Shown: positions 1 to 9,350, counted from the first letter of the stretch. The stretch is 32,500 nucleotides of DNA from Halocaridina rubra (GCA_037179515.1 JAXCGZ010005750.1:87501-120000), one strand, 5' to 3'. Translations and numbers: made by a program. The notes: a model not told the origin generated them from the letters alone.

Positions 1-349
1 GGCTTGTGCAGTAAATTCAAACCGTGCACGATGAACATTCTGTGAGTGCAGTGGACGAATACACAGCTAGCAGCACTCCTGTATTCGTATATATCAAGTT
101 CATGGCTTTAGTTATTTCTATGTGTATGTATTTACTTATATTGAAGGATTATATTGAATTCATTTACAAACTTACCAAACAAATAGCTGTAAATACGATT
201 TTATGCGATATAGTTTGTTGAGCATCGTGACTGAATACGGTGTCATGCGACATTAGAAGAGGAAGAACAACCACTGCTCAGTTTACTCTTGCTCACCATA
301 TTATTCCTCGTGTTCATCTGCTTTCATTGGTTTTGGTTGTTACTGACAT

Positions 350-392
350 TACTATGTCTCCCAAGTATAGTGGTGATAGTTCTAATGGCAGT
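350..392 (+). pseudogene. Tigger/pogo-like transposase, 5' fragment
   Basis: The start reads MSPKYSGDSSNGS, the usual opening of Tigger1-type transposases (MSPKR.SDSS...). The reading stops being transposase-like at 392, where a minus-strand RTE LINE fragment is inserted; the transposase resumes at 767. The two pieces are joined by an 18 bp direct repeat (375-392 and 767-784), so this is one gene split by an insertion. The assignment rests on the recognised family motif and on the continuation downstream. Confidence 0.6.
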
Positions 393-766
393 CTTCTTCT
401 TCTTCTTCGTCTACATCTTTTCCCACTTTTATGTGGGGTCGATGTTTCTGGCCAGTTTTCTCCATTTGTTTCTGTCCCGCACCTCATCACCCAACAAACG
501 TTTAGACCTCAGGTCGTCATTGATGCAATCCATCCACCTACGCTTTGGTCTCCCTCTCCTTCTCCTACCCTGTATATCCATATCCATCACCCTCCTCCCA
601 ACATACTGTTCATCCCTCCTAATGACATGACCATACCATCTTAGTCAACTTTCTTGTATCTTATCTGATATTTCTCTAACTTTTGAGGTACCTCTAATTA
701 CCTCGTTTCTGATCTTATCGCTTCTTGTCACCCCACACATCCATCTCAACATCCTCATCTCTGCCA
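393..766 (-). mobile_element. RTE-type LINE, 5'-truncated 3' end
   Basis: Read on the minus strand, the first part translates as EMRMLRWMCGVTRSDKIRNE, then a [12 protein letters not shown] stretch and [14 protein letters not shown], ending near [12 protein letters not shown]. This is the conserved C-terminal tail found after the reverse transcriptase in RTE-type LINE proteins. One stop interrupts it before LRWYGH. The element ends in a short (GAA)n run at 393-408. It sits inside a Tigger transposase gene and is flanked by 18 bp direct repeats differing at two positions, as expected for target-primed insertion. Dead copy. Confidence 0.75.
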
Positions 767-1300
767 GATAGTTCTGATAGCAGTGCTACGAAGAAAAGAA
801 AAGCCATCATCATAGAATTTAAAGTTGCAATAGTAAAAGTCTCGGAAAGGGGAGAAAATACTGCGAACATTGGCTGTGCACTCGGATTAACCCGTATGAC
901 CGTTAAAGATAAAGATTACATCCATAAACATGTGAAAGGTTTTATTCCTATGAAGTAGTCACCTTATGATCGAGATGGAGAGATTGCTAGTGCTATGGCT
1001 TTATGACTAGCATTGACAGCACATCCCAGTGAGCCTCATAGTGATACAAGAAAAGGCTAATACAGTATATTGTTTGATGCCTTGAAAAGAGAAAAGGGGG
1101 AAGGGAGTGAAAGTGGTCAGTAGGGGTTGGTTTGATTGTCTTAAAGAGTTGTGCTAATCTGAATAACCTAAGGGTGCAAGGTGAAGCTCCTAGCGGTGTG
1201 AGAAAGTAGCAAAAGAGTTTCCCAGTATGTTAGCAAAAATAATTAGGGAGGGGGGTTACCATTCCGAACAAGAATTTAACGTTGATGAGTCTCGTGCGCA
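767..1300 (+). pseudogene. Tigger/pogo-like transposase remnant (CENP-B type HTH)
   Basis: The translation gives DSSDSSATKKRKAIIIEFKV, then VSERGENTANIGCALGL, the CENP-B/Jerky helix-turn-helix region of Tigger transposases. Further on, in shifted frames, are VIQEKAN, VSRGWFDCLK and EQEFNVDES (1273-1290), which match the order IQEKAK - SRGWF - IFNVDET of the family up to the start of the DDE catalytic domain. Frameshifts and stops lie between the blocks, so it is inactive. The catalytic core is missing; at 1301 a foldback sequence replaces it. Confidence 0.75.
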
Positions 1301-1422
1301 GACAGTGTTGAAAGCCAAAGCGTCAAAAGACAATATGTCGAAGGTTAGGTTAGGTTAAGTTCTTTCGACACTTTGACCTTAGACATTTTGTCTTATGACA
1401 CTTTGGCATTCAACATTCTGTC
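1301..1422. repeat. Foldback (inverted repeat) with TTAGG-like loop
   Basis: Bases 1301-1346 are complementary to about 1374-1422: GACAGTGTTGAAAGCCAAAG on the left against a right arm that reads GACAGAATGTTGAATGCCAA on the minus strand, with roughly nine in ten bases paired and a 2 nt offset. The loop holds AGGTTAGGTTAGGTTAAG (from 1342), a short arthropod telomere-like string. The arms are built from short repeated words such as GACAAAATGTC. It lies inside the Tigger remnant and is probably a small non-autonomous element. No target-site duplication was seen. Confidence 0.6.
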
Positions 1423-1423
1423 C

Positions 1424-1869
1424 TACTACTTATGAGTCTGACTTGCTTTGGAAGCATATGCCTAGTCGTACTCATCTACCCCAGTATCTCCAGCATGTTC
1501 TCTTACCTCTCCAGACTCACCTGCCCCCAGTTTCCTCAGCACCTGCCTCTTAGGCTTCCTCCTCCTTATAAGCCTCTCTTCCCCTCCCTTGCAATGCACC
1601 TTCCAGTGTGCAAGCAAATGTAAGCAATATTGTACTGCATACTGTATTGTACTGTAGTGTACTTTTACTATTTTTATGTTATAGATTATACAAGTAAAAG
1701 TAATAAATACAGTACTAAGATTTAGAACTTAGATTATCTTTCTATGCTTTTGAGTATTTACTTTTAACATTGGTGGAGAACCAACTTCCTATTCTGACTT
1801 ACGTCGAAATTCAAGTTAAGTCAACTGTCAGGAACGGAACCTTGACATAAAACGATGATCCCCTGTATA
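1424..1869 (+). mobile_element. 3' end of Tigger-like element
   Basis: Serine/proline-rich low-complexity sequence followed by a cysteine-containing end (1590-1620) and an AT-rich 3' part resembles the C-terminus and 3' UTR of Tigger elements. The end at 1830-1867 (GGAACGGAACCTTGACATAA, then GATCCCCTGTA) resembles a similar end at 3313-3340 in a second remnant and stops at a TA dinucleotide, the pogo/Tigger target. The left inverted terminal repeat was not found, so the boundary is tentative. Confidence 0.5.
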
Positions 1870-1878
1870 TTTTATATA

Positions 1879-1882
<4 letters not shown>

Positions 1883-1947
<65 letters not shown>

Positions 1948-2319
1948 CATACATACATACATACATACATACATACATACATACATACATACATACATAC
2001 ATACATACATACATACATACATACATACATACATACATACATACATACATACATACATACATACATACATACATACATACATACATACATACATACATAC
2101 ATACATACATACATACATACATACATACATACATACATACATACATACATACATACATACATACATACATACATACATACATACATACATACATACATAC
2201 ATACATACATACATACATACATACATACATACATACATACATACATACATACATACATACATACATACATACATACATACATACATACATACATACATAC
2301 ATACATACATACATACATA

Positions 2320-2360
<41 letters not shown>
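1883..2360. repeat. Compound microsatellite (AT)n-(ATAC)95-(AT)n
   Basis: An (AT)n tract runs from 1883 to 1940. The tetranucleotide ATAC then repeats from 1941 to 2320, 380 bases or 95 units with no interruption that I can see, followed by (AT)n to 2360. Long open frames across it (Tyr-Ile-His-Thr or Met-Tyr-Val-Cys repeats) are artefacts of the 4 bp unit and are not genes. Confidence 0.98.
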
Positions 2361-2363
<3 letters not shown>

Positions 2364-3340
2364 CAGTTCTTGGAATAATGCGAAGATAGGTTCTCAGAAA
2401 TGACGTGTAATGTAAAAATCGCGTAATGTAATGAGTCATTTTCCATAAGAAACAATGATAATGAGCATAGATACTTTTCAATTAAAGGGCGACTGAATTA
2501 GATGAGCTCATCACAACACCTCGTACCAATCTCCAACACTTGCTTCCATCCCTAGAGACGAAGTTATCGTATAGAAACGCTGATTATCTTAGTCAAATTG
2601 ATGTAAAATGCAACACAACGAAAGGATATCAAAACAATGTCATTTATGACATTAATTTACTACGAATACTTACATAAAAGGGCAATTTTTTGCTGTTTAT
2701 AGTTTAGATAGAGCCCTTTCCTTTTACACCTGGCACCAACACACATTAAAGAGGCAAGAAATTAAAAAAACAGAAAATCGTCCTTTTTACCCCCTCCACC
2801 CTCCCAACTCAAGATGTCCCCTTAATCCCCATGTAAACGTATGCACATGGCAGCAAGGTGGGAAAGTGCCTCCAAGGAAGATGCTTATTTACTCAAATTT
2901 ATTTTATTTTTTTCGAATTTTTTGCACGGGCGTTATTCGTGTATTTCGCATTTTTTATACTATTATTTTTTGGGGGCGTTATTCCAATTTTGCGTATTTC
3001 AATAAAGCGTAAAAAGCAAGCTGAGTGTATATATATTTATATAGCTATGATGTTTCGTAGTTACAACGCATCTCCCAGATATTGTTTTACTACTTTTTTT
3101 TTCTAAGTTTTGGCCTGTATTATGTCTCCTAAGCCTAAAAGCAGATTCTTATGATGGCAGTGCTTCAAAGAAAAGGCAAACCATCACATGGAAGTGAAGT
3201 TAGATAGGGAAGTGCATGGAAAAGGGAGAAACTATAATACTGCATTATTATGGGTGCTAATGTAGGAGTGCTCTGCTATACACTGAAATTCGGGTTACAT
3301 TATATTTCAGGAACGGAATTCTTACGTTAATCGAAGAGCC
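2361..3340 (+). mobile_element. Second Tigger-like remnant, internally deleted
   Basis: At 3121 the sequence reads MSPKPKS, then in a shifted frame DGSASKKRQTI and MEVKLDR, matching the start of Tigger transposases. Almost directly afterwards comes an end motif (GGAACGGAATTCTTACGTTA, 3313-3332) resembling the end of the first Tigger at 1830. Most of the coding region is therefore deleted, as in a MITE-like derivative. The left part (2361-3110) is AT-rich with no coding match, and its membership is inferred from position and from 2400-2460, which feels like a pogo-type terminus. The 3' half is better supported than the 5' half. Confidence 0.45.
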
Positions 3341-3344
3341 CCTT

Positions 3345-4490
3345 TTAATGCACTTACACGTTTTGAATATTTTCATTCTCTCTTCATCCTGACACAAGGA
3401 GAAAGTAATCTTATGCACATGTCTCAAAACTTCCCCTGCTAGCCCATAATACTAAATGTATAAAAAAATTTCAAGATTTTTCCATGTCATCAAGACAATT
3501 ACCACAACATTTGCATTCAACTCTTCCAGTGAGATACAGGACAACAGCAACATCACTGAATGGTCTTTTTGTATGGCTGTACAAGACATTTATAGCATTG
3601 TAAAACCCTGCATTGTACCATTAAAAAAAATGTGAAAAAAATGAAATTTCTGCGAGTTGTGTACTTTATTCATACTACCACATTAAGCTTAATGTACTGT
3701 ACTTATCCTAAGGTTCTGCAACTTGTTCACAAATCTGTGAGAGGTGTCAAATTCATTTCTAATATACAGCAACACCTCGGCTTTAGAATTTTCAACTTTA
3801 AATCGGATTTTACTTGAATATTCTTTTGTTTCTCTTTATTACAATAAAATGTGTATACATACTGTGTTTACTAGACAGACAACAAAACAGTCTGTTTAAT
3901 ATATAATACACTGTATCACTGCACCTTAAGCCAATCAGAAATAATAACTTTTAAACAGCTCTCAAAAATACTCAATTTTTTGCACGTATGTCCTTTCCAA
4001 TCAAAAGCTATTGAAAAAAGGAAATATTAAAATCTAAAATACGTATTATATATTCACACTGATAACATGAGCAAACTGATTAGATTACAAATATTACATA
4101 TACACATGAAATAAGGCTTCTTCAAACAAAACTAGTGTGTATATTAAGCAAATCTGTACAATGCATTACTGATTAAAAAGCAGTAATGATCAATGTTTGC
4201 ATTTCCATAATCAAAACATATCATTTGTCACCTCTTTGGTATTATATGAGTTTCCATTGTTTTAGTTTTGATATGTGCATGTTCATGTTAACAATTTATA
4301 AAGGTATATTCATTACCTTTTCTAATCAATTGTTAAAATAAATAAATTATGTAATGTTAAAAGCTCGAGAGGTCAACAACGCATGTTGTGTGTTCATTAT
4401 GTAAGTACAGAGTTAACAAAGGCTTGATGATGCATATTTTTCCTTCATTATAAAGAATAAAACATTTACAGTATACACTAGCGGACTTTA
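3345..4490. other. AT-rich sequence, no gene recognised
   Basis: About 1.1 kb with many stops on both strands. A phrase at 3769-3800 (AACACCTCGGCTTTAGAATT) resembles the ends of Tc1/mariner-Tigger elements, but no partner repeat was found. Because the CARD gene on the minus strand is spliced at 4498 with an open frame, this stretch must at least begin with its next intron. Confidence 0.4.
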
Positions 4491-4497
4491 TACTCAC

Positions 4498-4667
4498 CTA
4501 AAACAACTTCTTTGGCTGTCGATCATTCCTGGATCCAGTCTCTTCACAACCTCAAACAAACCAACTTGCAGAAGCACCTTTTTAAATGTTTCAAAAGCAC
4601 CAATTTCACATCTCTCAAGGTGCATGAGAAGATTACGTATCTTTGATGTCTTAGTTGCTTCTGCATT
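4498..4667 (-). CDS. CARD-domain protein, coding exon 2
   Basis: Minus-strand exon with acceptor ATATATTTTCAG before 4667 and donor TTTTAG|GTGAGTA at 4498/4497. It encodes 56 codons plus two bases, starting NAEATKTSKIRNLLMHLERC and continuing EIGAFETFKKVLLQVGLFEV, VKRLDPGMIDSQRSCF. These are the C-terminal helices of a CARD: the K.R.LL..L...G..AF..F...L...G pattern is typical (compare caspase-2 and caspase-9 CARDs). It follows the exon at 6822-6965 in phase 0. The phase-2 donor shows the protein continues, but no further exon could be recognised down to base 1. CARDs join initiator caspases to adaptors such as Apaf-1/Dark; which of these this gene is cannot be decided here. Confidence 0.7.
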
Positions 4668-5514
4668 CTGAAAATATATAGATTTGGCTTTATGTCGAGA
4701 ATTTTATAGAAAGCACTACAAAACAGCTGCACAATCAAACAAGGGTATAAATGTAAGAGATTTAGATTATCTGCTAAAGGCCCTGGACAAAAATGTGTTA
4801 ATAATGAAGAGTCAGAAAACATACTCAAAACACCTCTTAGTATGAGTCTCGTGTATATTAAAAGTAAACAGCTATTTGTTATATATCAAAAATAGATATT
4901 TTATTGCACTGAAGATGTTAAAAACCTGAATAAATATTAAAATATTGGAATTATAAATGAAAGCATCATATAAAAATTAAGTCTATCATTTATTATGAGT
5001 GACACCCTGACTTAAAAAAAAAAAAATTCTCACCAAGCTCAGGCACCAAGAAAACATAAAGCAAAATAAAATAGAGATGGAGTTTCATTCTCCTTTCAAG
5101 AGACATGATAATATTCAACGAATTAATGTAATAAGGATTTACAACTATCACTTTAAACCAAGAATCCAGAGGGCAAATTCTGATTAATATGTACAGACAT
5201 ATTACATTACAGAGAGATTTACATTTATGAAATTCTGGGATCACTGTGAAAGGCCAATTCTAATCAGGATATCTCAGATAACAGATACACTGCCTTGTGA
5301 TTTTGGATTTACTAAGAAGTGCCTAAATTAATTTTTGGAAAGTTATAAAAAGGAGGTGGAGGCAAAGATAAGGCTTACCTAATTAATAATTATAGAGGAG
5401 GAGGAAGAGAAGAAGGAGAGAACAGGAACAATGGGAAGAGAAAAAGGTGGTGTGTCTTTATCACTTCTTGAAAAGTAGAGAAGAGGGATAAAGGAAAGAA
5501 TGAATGAGGACATA

Positions 5515-6140
5515 TGCAGGTGTAATTGTGCAGAGAGCTTTGTATGGAGCAGAGAGCTTTGAATGCAAGAGAGGATGAAAAGAATAAGTTTAATGTAATG
5601 GAGATGAGGTGTTTGAGAAGGATGATTAGTGTATCTAGAATAGATCGAGTAGGATATGAGGATATCAGGCAGAAAACGGGTGTTGAAAGAAACCATTTGG
5701 ATAGGTTAGATAGAGAGTATTGAGTTGGCCAGGACACACGGAAAGGATGAGTGATGAACGAATAGCGACGAGTGTGGAGTGCAGAAGTGGTTGGATTAAG
5801 CCAAAAGGAAGACCTAGAATGAGATGGATGGATGGTGCAAAAAGGGCATTGAATGCATGTGGAATGTCACTGCAGTAGGGAAGAGAGCATACAAGAGATA
5901 AGAATGAGTGAAGGAAGATTTTATATAGGTGACATAGGCCAAAGGGATTTCTTGCACCTGCTAGCTCAGCAAACTGTGATGGATGGGTGTGAGGGGAGTT
6001 GCCCTGTGATGAAGTGGTGGGAGTAAACCAGCTGCGGCTGTTGGGCCTCACTGTAGGATATCTTTGCCCGTCTACCTTGCGGATGACCCAAGCAGGGTGG
6101 TAGGGAGGAAATATGACAACCCTTCATCCCCAAGGAGATA
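5515..6140 (+). mobile_element. RTE-type LINE, C-terminus and 3' UTR remnant
   Basis: Plus-strand reading 5568-5866: an NAREDEKNKFNVMEMRCLRR stretch, MISVSRIDRVGYEDIRQKTG, LSWPGHTERMSDERI, then KPKGRPRMRWMDGAKRALNA. This is the conserved tail of RTE-type LINE polyproteins. Frame breaks occur at 5723 and after 5870. The 3' UTR (about 5985-6140) contains GTGATGAAGTGGTGGGAGTA and is found again at 28545-28690. The copy is 5'-truncated and dead. It faces a second RTE remnant on the other strand (6240-6715), so their 3' ends converge. Confidence 0.75.
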
Positions 6141-6179
6141 AAAGGTGTGGCTGAGGTAAGAGTGGATCACGGTGAATGT

Positions 6180-6235
6180 GTTTCTTGGCCAGCCCCCTTA
6201 CAAAGGGGAATGGGGCCATGTACGTGTCAGTATAT
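6180..6235. repeat. Short hairpin repeat (CCCCTT...AAGGGG type)
   Basis: GCCAGCCCCCTTACAAAGGG at 6192-6211 is a small stem-loop similar in sequence and setting to hairpins at 27643, 27919 and 30224 (CCCTTATAAGGG cores preceded by GACTCAGCCA or a similar lead-in). Here the loop reads ACAA instead of ATAA. It lies between the two RTE 3' ends. Confidence 0.45.
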
Positions 6236-6239
6236 ACTC

Positions 6240-6715
6240 CATCACATGGCAACTTCCCACACTCACTCTTCCAAGTGTCCTGTGCTAGCAGGTGTGAGAA
6301 ATACCTTTGGCCTACGTCACCTATACACAATCTTCTCTACTCATTCCTATCTCTTCTTTGCTCCACTGTCATACCTTGTGCATGCAATTCTGTTATCATG
6401 TCATCCAGCCAACTCATTCTAGGTATTCCTTTCCACTTTACTCCGATGACATCTGCCTTTTAATCTCTCTTTACTAGTCATTCACCATTCACTCTCTACA
6501 AGCGTTCAAACCATATCAACATTCTCTTAACACATCTGACAGTCTTCTTTCAATAGACATTCTCTGTCTCACCTCCTCATTTCTCACTCTTATCTATTCT
6601 AGATACTCCTATCATACTTCTTAAACACCTCGCCTACATTACATTAAGCATGTTCTTTTCATCCTCTCTTGCATTCCCTGTATCTGCTCCATTCATTGCC
6701 ACACTGAACTGAAAA
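6240..6715 (-). mobile_element. RTE-type LINE remnant, 5'-truncated
   Basis: On the minus strand this repeats the order seen at 5515-6000: AATGCAAGAGAGGATGAAAA, a TCTAGAATAGATAAGAG block, CCTAGAATGAGTTGGCTGGA and AAGAAGAGATAGGAATGAGT, then a 3' UTR with AGGTGACGTAGGCCAAAGG and GGGAAGTTGCCATGTGATGG. Many frameshifts and stops. It is probably the same subfamily as the plus-strand copy at 5515, inserted in opposite orientation. Confidence 0.7.
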
Positions 6716-6821
6716 GTTTTAAAAAGGAAAAAAATACGATCAGAGTACAATTTTTTTTAAATAATATACTACAGTGACATATTAAATCCATATTGCAAAA
6801 AAATATTAACAATTTACTTAC

Positions 6822-6979
6822 CAATATATAAATGGCATCACCGGGATCAATACCTTCATTCTCTTTAAGTTCATATACAATGCTCTGAAACAGCCCGGAA
6901 TCAATAATTGCTCTGGTTATGAATTCCGCCTCTTTACGTAATAGGCACCTTGTATTTTCCTCCATTGTTACTTTAATTT
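6822..6979 (-). CDS. CARD-domain protein, first coding exon
   Basis: The minus-strand ATG at 6965-6963 opens MEENTRCLLRKEAEFITRAI and continues IDSGLFQSIVYELKENEGID, PGDAIYIL, ending at a strong donor TTG|GTAAGT (6822/6821), 48 codons in phase 0. The first helices of a CARD typically read L....L...+..L...L...G+L...+, as here. An acceptor with a good pyrimidine tract (TTTCTCCTCTTGCAG) ends at 6980, leaving a 14 nt 5' UTR in this exon, so an upstream non-coding exon is expected. A donor-like TTAG|GTGAGTG at 8162/8161 and a CRE-like TGACGT near 8287 mark one possible place for it. Joined to 4498-4667 it gives about 104 residues of CARD. Domain call good; gene identity open. Confidence 0.7.
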
Positions 6980-6999
6980 CTGCAAGAGGAGAAAAAGAA

Positions 7000-7259
7000 A
7001 AACAACTGTGCTACTAAGTTCTTAATGGCATAAAAAACCATTTAAAATGTCATTTTATAGCACTTTGGTAGTGTTATGACCAAAGAACGGAGCTGGAATG
7101 ACTGTATCTGTCTTCAAAGTCATCGGCAGACTAGCTGTCATTCTGTTGTGAAGTTGTTGATGAGTGATTTTCTAGCCAAGAACCCATTGGTGGGAACAGG
7201 ATTGAGGTGATAATAGAGCCTGCCCTGAATTTCCTAAAAGCAATTCAATATAATACTAC
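7000..7259. other. No feature recognised
   Basis: Probably part of a 5' intron of the CARD gene. No coding or repeat signature was seen. Confidence 0.4.
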
Positions 7260-7268
7260 GGTAGTTCT

Positions 7269-7463
7269 TGAGTAGTCACTGTGGCTCAAGCGGTAGCGTC
7301 CGCAACTTTGAGGCATCAGGTCGAGGGTTCGCGCCCCATCATGGTCTAAGGTTAGTAAGGGCATACTCTCAGGGTAACGATTACATCTGCCAAAACAAGT
7401 CCTTCGCAAGAAGGCAACCGTCCTAGCCCTTAGTAGAAAAGGGAGTCCGTGACGTAAAACTAT
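7269..7463 (+). mobile_element. tRNA-derived SINE (family A), copy 1
   Basis: The head contains an RNA polymerase III A box (GTGGCTCAAGCGGTAGCG) and B box (GGTCGAGGGTTCGCGCCCC), followed by a body with GCCAAAACAAGTCCTTCGCA and the family 3' end GGGAGTCCGTGACGTAAAAC. Flanking direct repeats GGTAGTTCT at 7260-7268 and 7464-7472 are the likely target-site duplication. Five further copies are in this window (16660, 18405, 19256, 25144, 30817). It lacks the folded structure of a working tRNA. Confidence 0.85.
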
Positions 7464-7500
7464 GGTAGTTCTAGAATGGAGGTGAAATTTGTTTTTCCTC

Positions 7501-7501
<1 letters not shown>

Positions 7502-7540
<39 letters not shown>
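7502..7540. repeat. Poly(T) tract
   Basis: A run of 39 or so T residues. It could be the poly(A) tail of a minus-strand retroelement, but no element body was recognised next to it. Confidence 0.9.
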
Positions 7541-7542
<2 letters not shown>

Positions 7543-7592
7543 GAATCTGACTTTTCAAATCGTTGTAAATTACTCGATTTTATCTTATATTA

Positions 7593-7716
7593 AGCTAGGT
7601 TAGGACAGGATAAGTTAGGCTAGGACGGAGGTAAGACAACTGATCCTTAGAGCAATTGCCCAAAGGACAACTGCCCCTACGGACAATTACTCCTAACCTA
7701 ACTTAACCTAACCCGA
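7593..7716. repeat. TTAGG-like inverted repeat with 16 bp minisatellite core
   Basis: The left end reads TAGGTTAGGACAGGATAAGT and the right end CCTAACCTAACTTAACCTAA, imperfect inverted copies. Between them lie three imperfect units of about 15-16 bp: GAGCAATTGCCCAAA, GGACAACTGCCCCTA and CGGACAATTACTCCTA. TTAGG is the arthropod telomere unit; here it is scattered and imperfect. Probably a small foldback element. Confidence 0.5.
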
Positions 7717-7719
7717 CCC

Positions 7720-8790
7720 AACAATTGTGAAGTAAAGCTTACACTGAGCTTTTTATCATTCCTTATTTCTTAATTATATATTTCACTTTCTTATTATCAA
7801 GAGAAAATTGTATGCCTTTGTATTTAGCGTTAGGCGCTACTGTCCAAGAGGAAACTATCCTGCCAGCTTAGGAAATAATTTTCATTGTTTTTGAAGGTCG
7901 GCTTTGTTTAAACCAAGAAGAGCCATAAGGAAAACCACGCATTTCATTCCAAAGGGAAACGAGTGTAGTCGTAAAAATTTACCAAAAGCTATCAAGGTAA
8001 GTTTACGTAAATGTCATTAAATAGTAACTCAGAAAGTACAAGCTTTCCCTGCAATTTAGTAAACTGGTAAATGGAGAGACACATTTCAGAACGCGACTTA
8101 TGGGTGAACCAAGAAATACTTGGTTTGCTTTTGCAATATTTCAGCATTAAAATACACTCACCTAATCATGAAATACTGAGATAATTGAATCAAAAATAGA
8201 TAACTTCCATATAAATAGCATTTAGTACACGAGGAAAATGCACTTTAATGTACACTCTAAAATGAAAGACTTGGATAGATGGCCCGTGACGTTGTTTACG
8301 TTCTTCTTCTTGAATACGTTGAACGGTACTAAGCTTAAACAGGAAATAGTTGCCACGATAATTATTTTCAGTTTCTTAAATGATATTTAATACTAAGTTT
8401 ATATTTTAATTTATAATGCTAAATATCTTCTTTCATAATGCATCTTTAATTTTTCATAGTTATAGTTCTCTGATGATGCTTAAATGTTATTTGAAGAGAT
8501 ATCAATCATTTAACCTTGAGTCCACAACAAAGAAATATAGTGGCAGATACTTATCTGAAAAACAAAATATTTTCATATATAACTTTATATATAATTTGCC
8601 TAGTCAGTTACACAGCCCTTAAACTTGCAGTTATATTGAAAAACAACTGCATGTTATATATAATTTACGTGAATGTTTCATTACTATGTTAAAGTTAACA
8701 TAAAAAGAAACACAAGCTGGTATCATACCATAAAACGGGCAACTATAGGTCAGTAACCTATTACATCTTATGATAATGAGAGGTGAGCAG
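7720..8790. other. AT-rich sequence, possible upstream region of CARD gene
   Basis: No coding sequence recognised. On the minus strand, a donor-like site TTAG|GTGAGTG (8162/8161) lies about 120 bases below a CRE-like element (8280-8295), which could mark a short non-coding first exon of the CARD gene. Confidence in that reading is low. Confidence 0.25.
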
Positions 8791-8799
8791 CATATTGTA

Positions 8800-9152
8800 T
8801 GCCTGGAAAATATTTTACAGATACATACATAAATACATACAGTCAAGAAATCAGAACAGTGTTCATTAGAACATATAGAACACAAGAAGGGATGGAAAGA
8901 ACAAAAAACTTGTTGCAAGAAGCTAAATGGTTAAATGAGGGAAGAATGAAAATGAGAAGATTTTTTTGTTTTTTTCAGAGTTCTTTCAGCCAAAGGGGAG
9001 ATAAAGAAGATAATGATAAAAGATCTGGGGATGCAGCCTCGTTGAAATTGCTGTACATAAATGCTGATGGGATAGCTAGTAAGGCAGTAGAATTAAAGAA
9101 AAGAATTTTGAACAGTAAGGCAGATGTAGTATCGGTTACAGAGACTAAGTGA
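8800..9152 (+). pseudogene. CR1/L2-type LINE fragment spanning ORF1/ORF2 junction
   Basis: From 8865 the translation IRTYRTQEGMERTKNLLQEA matches the end of ORF1 of the full LINE (IRRYRTQEEMGKIKNLLQEA), and KLLYINADGIASKAVELKKR with NSKADVVSVTETK matches the start of ORF2. In this copy both parts read in one frame, because T runs at 8961-8976 replace the segment where the full copy shifts frame. The copy is cut off at ETK, the first endonuclease motif. It is a diverged fragment with no visible 3' end. Confidence 0.8.
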
Positions 9153-9199
9153 GGACATTCCTAGCAAAGCGGATAGCTTTGAGGTTTGCTTCTTCTTTT

Positions 9200-9350
9200 A
9201 GACTTTAAGTGGTGTAGTTGGTAGCGCTTTGACAAAGTAAATATGTGTCTCAGGTACGAGTCCCGGTCAGGGGTAATATACGATTCATATTTCCACTTGA
9301 TTTGGAGACAGGAAACAGCGATCAGGGAAAAAAAAAAACAGATCTATCGT
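9200..9350 (+). mobile_element. tRNA-derived SINE (family C)
   Basis: GTGGTGTAGTTGGTAGCG (9211-9228) fits a pol III A box and GGTACGAGTCCCGG (9253-9266) a B box, followed by GGTAATATACGATTCATATT and an A run at 9330-9340. The acceptor and anticodon stems do not pair as in a tRNA, so a SINE is preferred. Single copy in the window; no target-site duplication seen. Confidence 0.55.

Larger units (their letters stand above)
4668..6821 (-). other. Intron of CARD gene, filled with RTE LINE remnants
   Basis: The 2.15 kb between the two CARD exons has consensus ends for a minus-strand intron (GTAAGT at 6821-6816, CAG at 4670-4668). Bases 4671-5510 are AT-rich with no recognised content apart from a short A run (5015-5028). 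Bases 5515-6720 hold two facing RTE LINE remnants annotated separately. Confidence 0.65.

Noticed and set aside
240..644. Two overlapping plus-strand frames of 113 and 134 codons
   Set aside because: They are antisense readings of the minus-strand RTE LINE fragment at 393-766.
1342..1359. True telomere or chromosome end
   Set aside because: Only about three imperfect TTAGG units, inside a foldback element and flanked by other repeats on both sides.
1811..2455. Long open frames on both strands across the ATAC and AT tracts
   Set aside because: A 4 bp unit without stop codons keeps several frames open; the products are simple Met-Tyr-Val-Cys or Tyr-Ile-His-Thr repeats. The same holds for the other microsatellite frames (9574-9801, 14885-15103, 17613-18035, 18686-18980, 22480-22939, 26546-26832, 28623-28986, 31338-31616).
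1..4497. Caspase catalytic exons of the CARD gene
   Set aside because: I looked on the minus strand for the QAC.G and SHG motifs and for other conserved blocks and found none; the rest of the gene is probably beyond the left edge.
4544..4828. 94-codon minus-strand frame
   Set aside because: It overlaps the CARD exon in the wrong frame and runs into the intron; the in-phase frame bounded by splice sites is the one supported by domain pattern.
9206..9280. Possible tRNA gene
   Set aside because: A- and B-box-like words are present, but the acceptor, D and anticodon stems do not pair; a SINE head fits better. The same applies to the heads of the family A SINEs.
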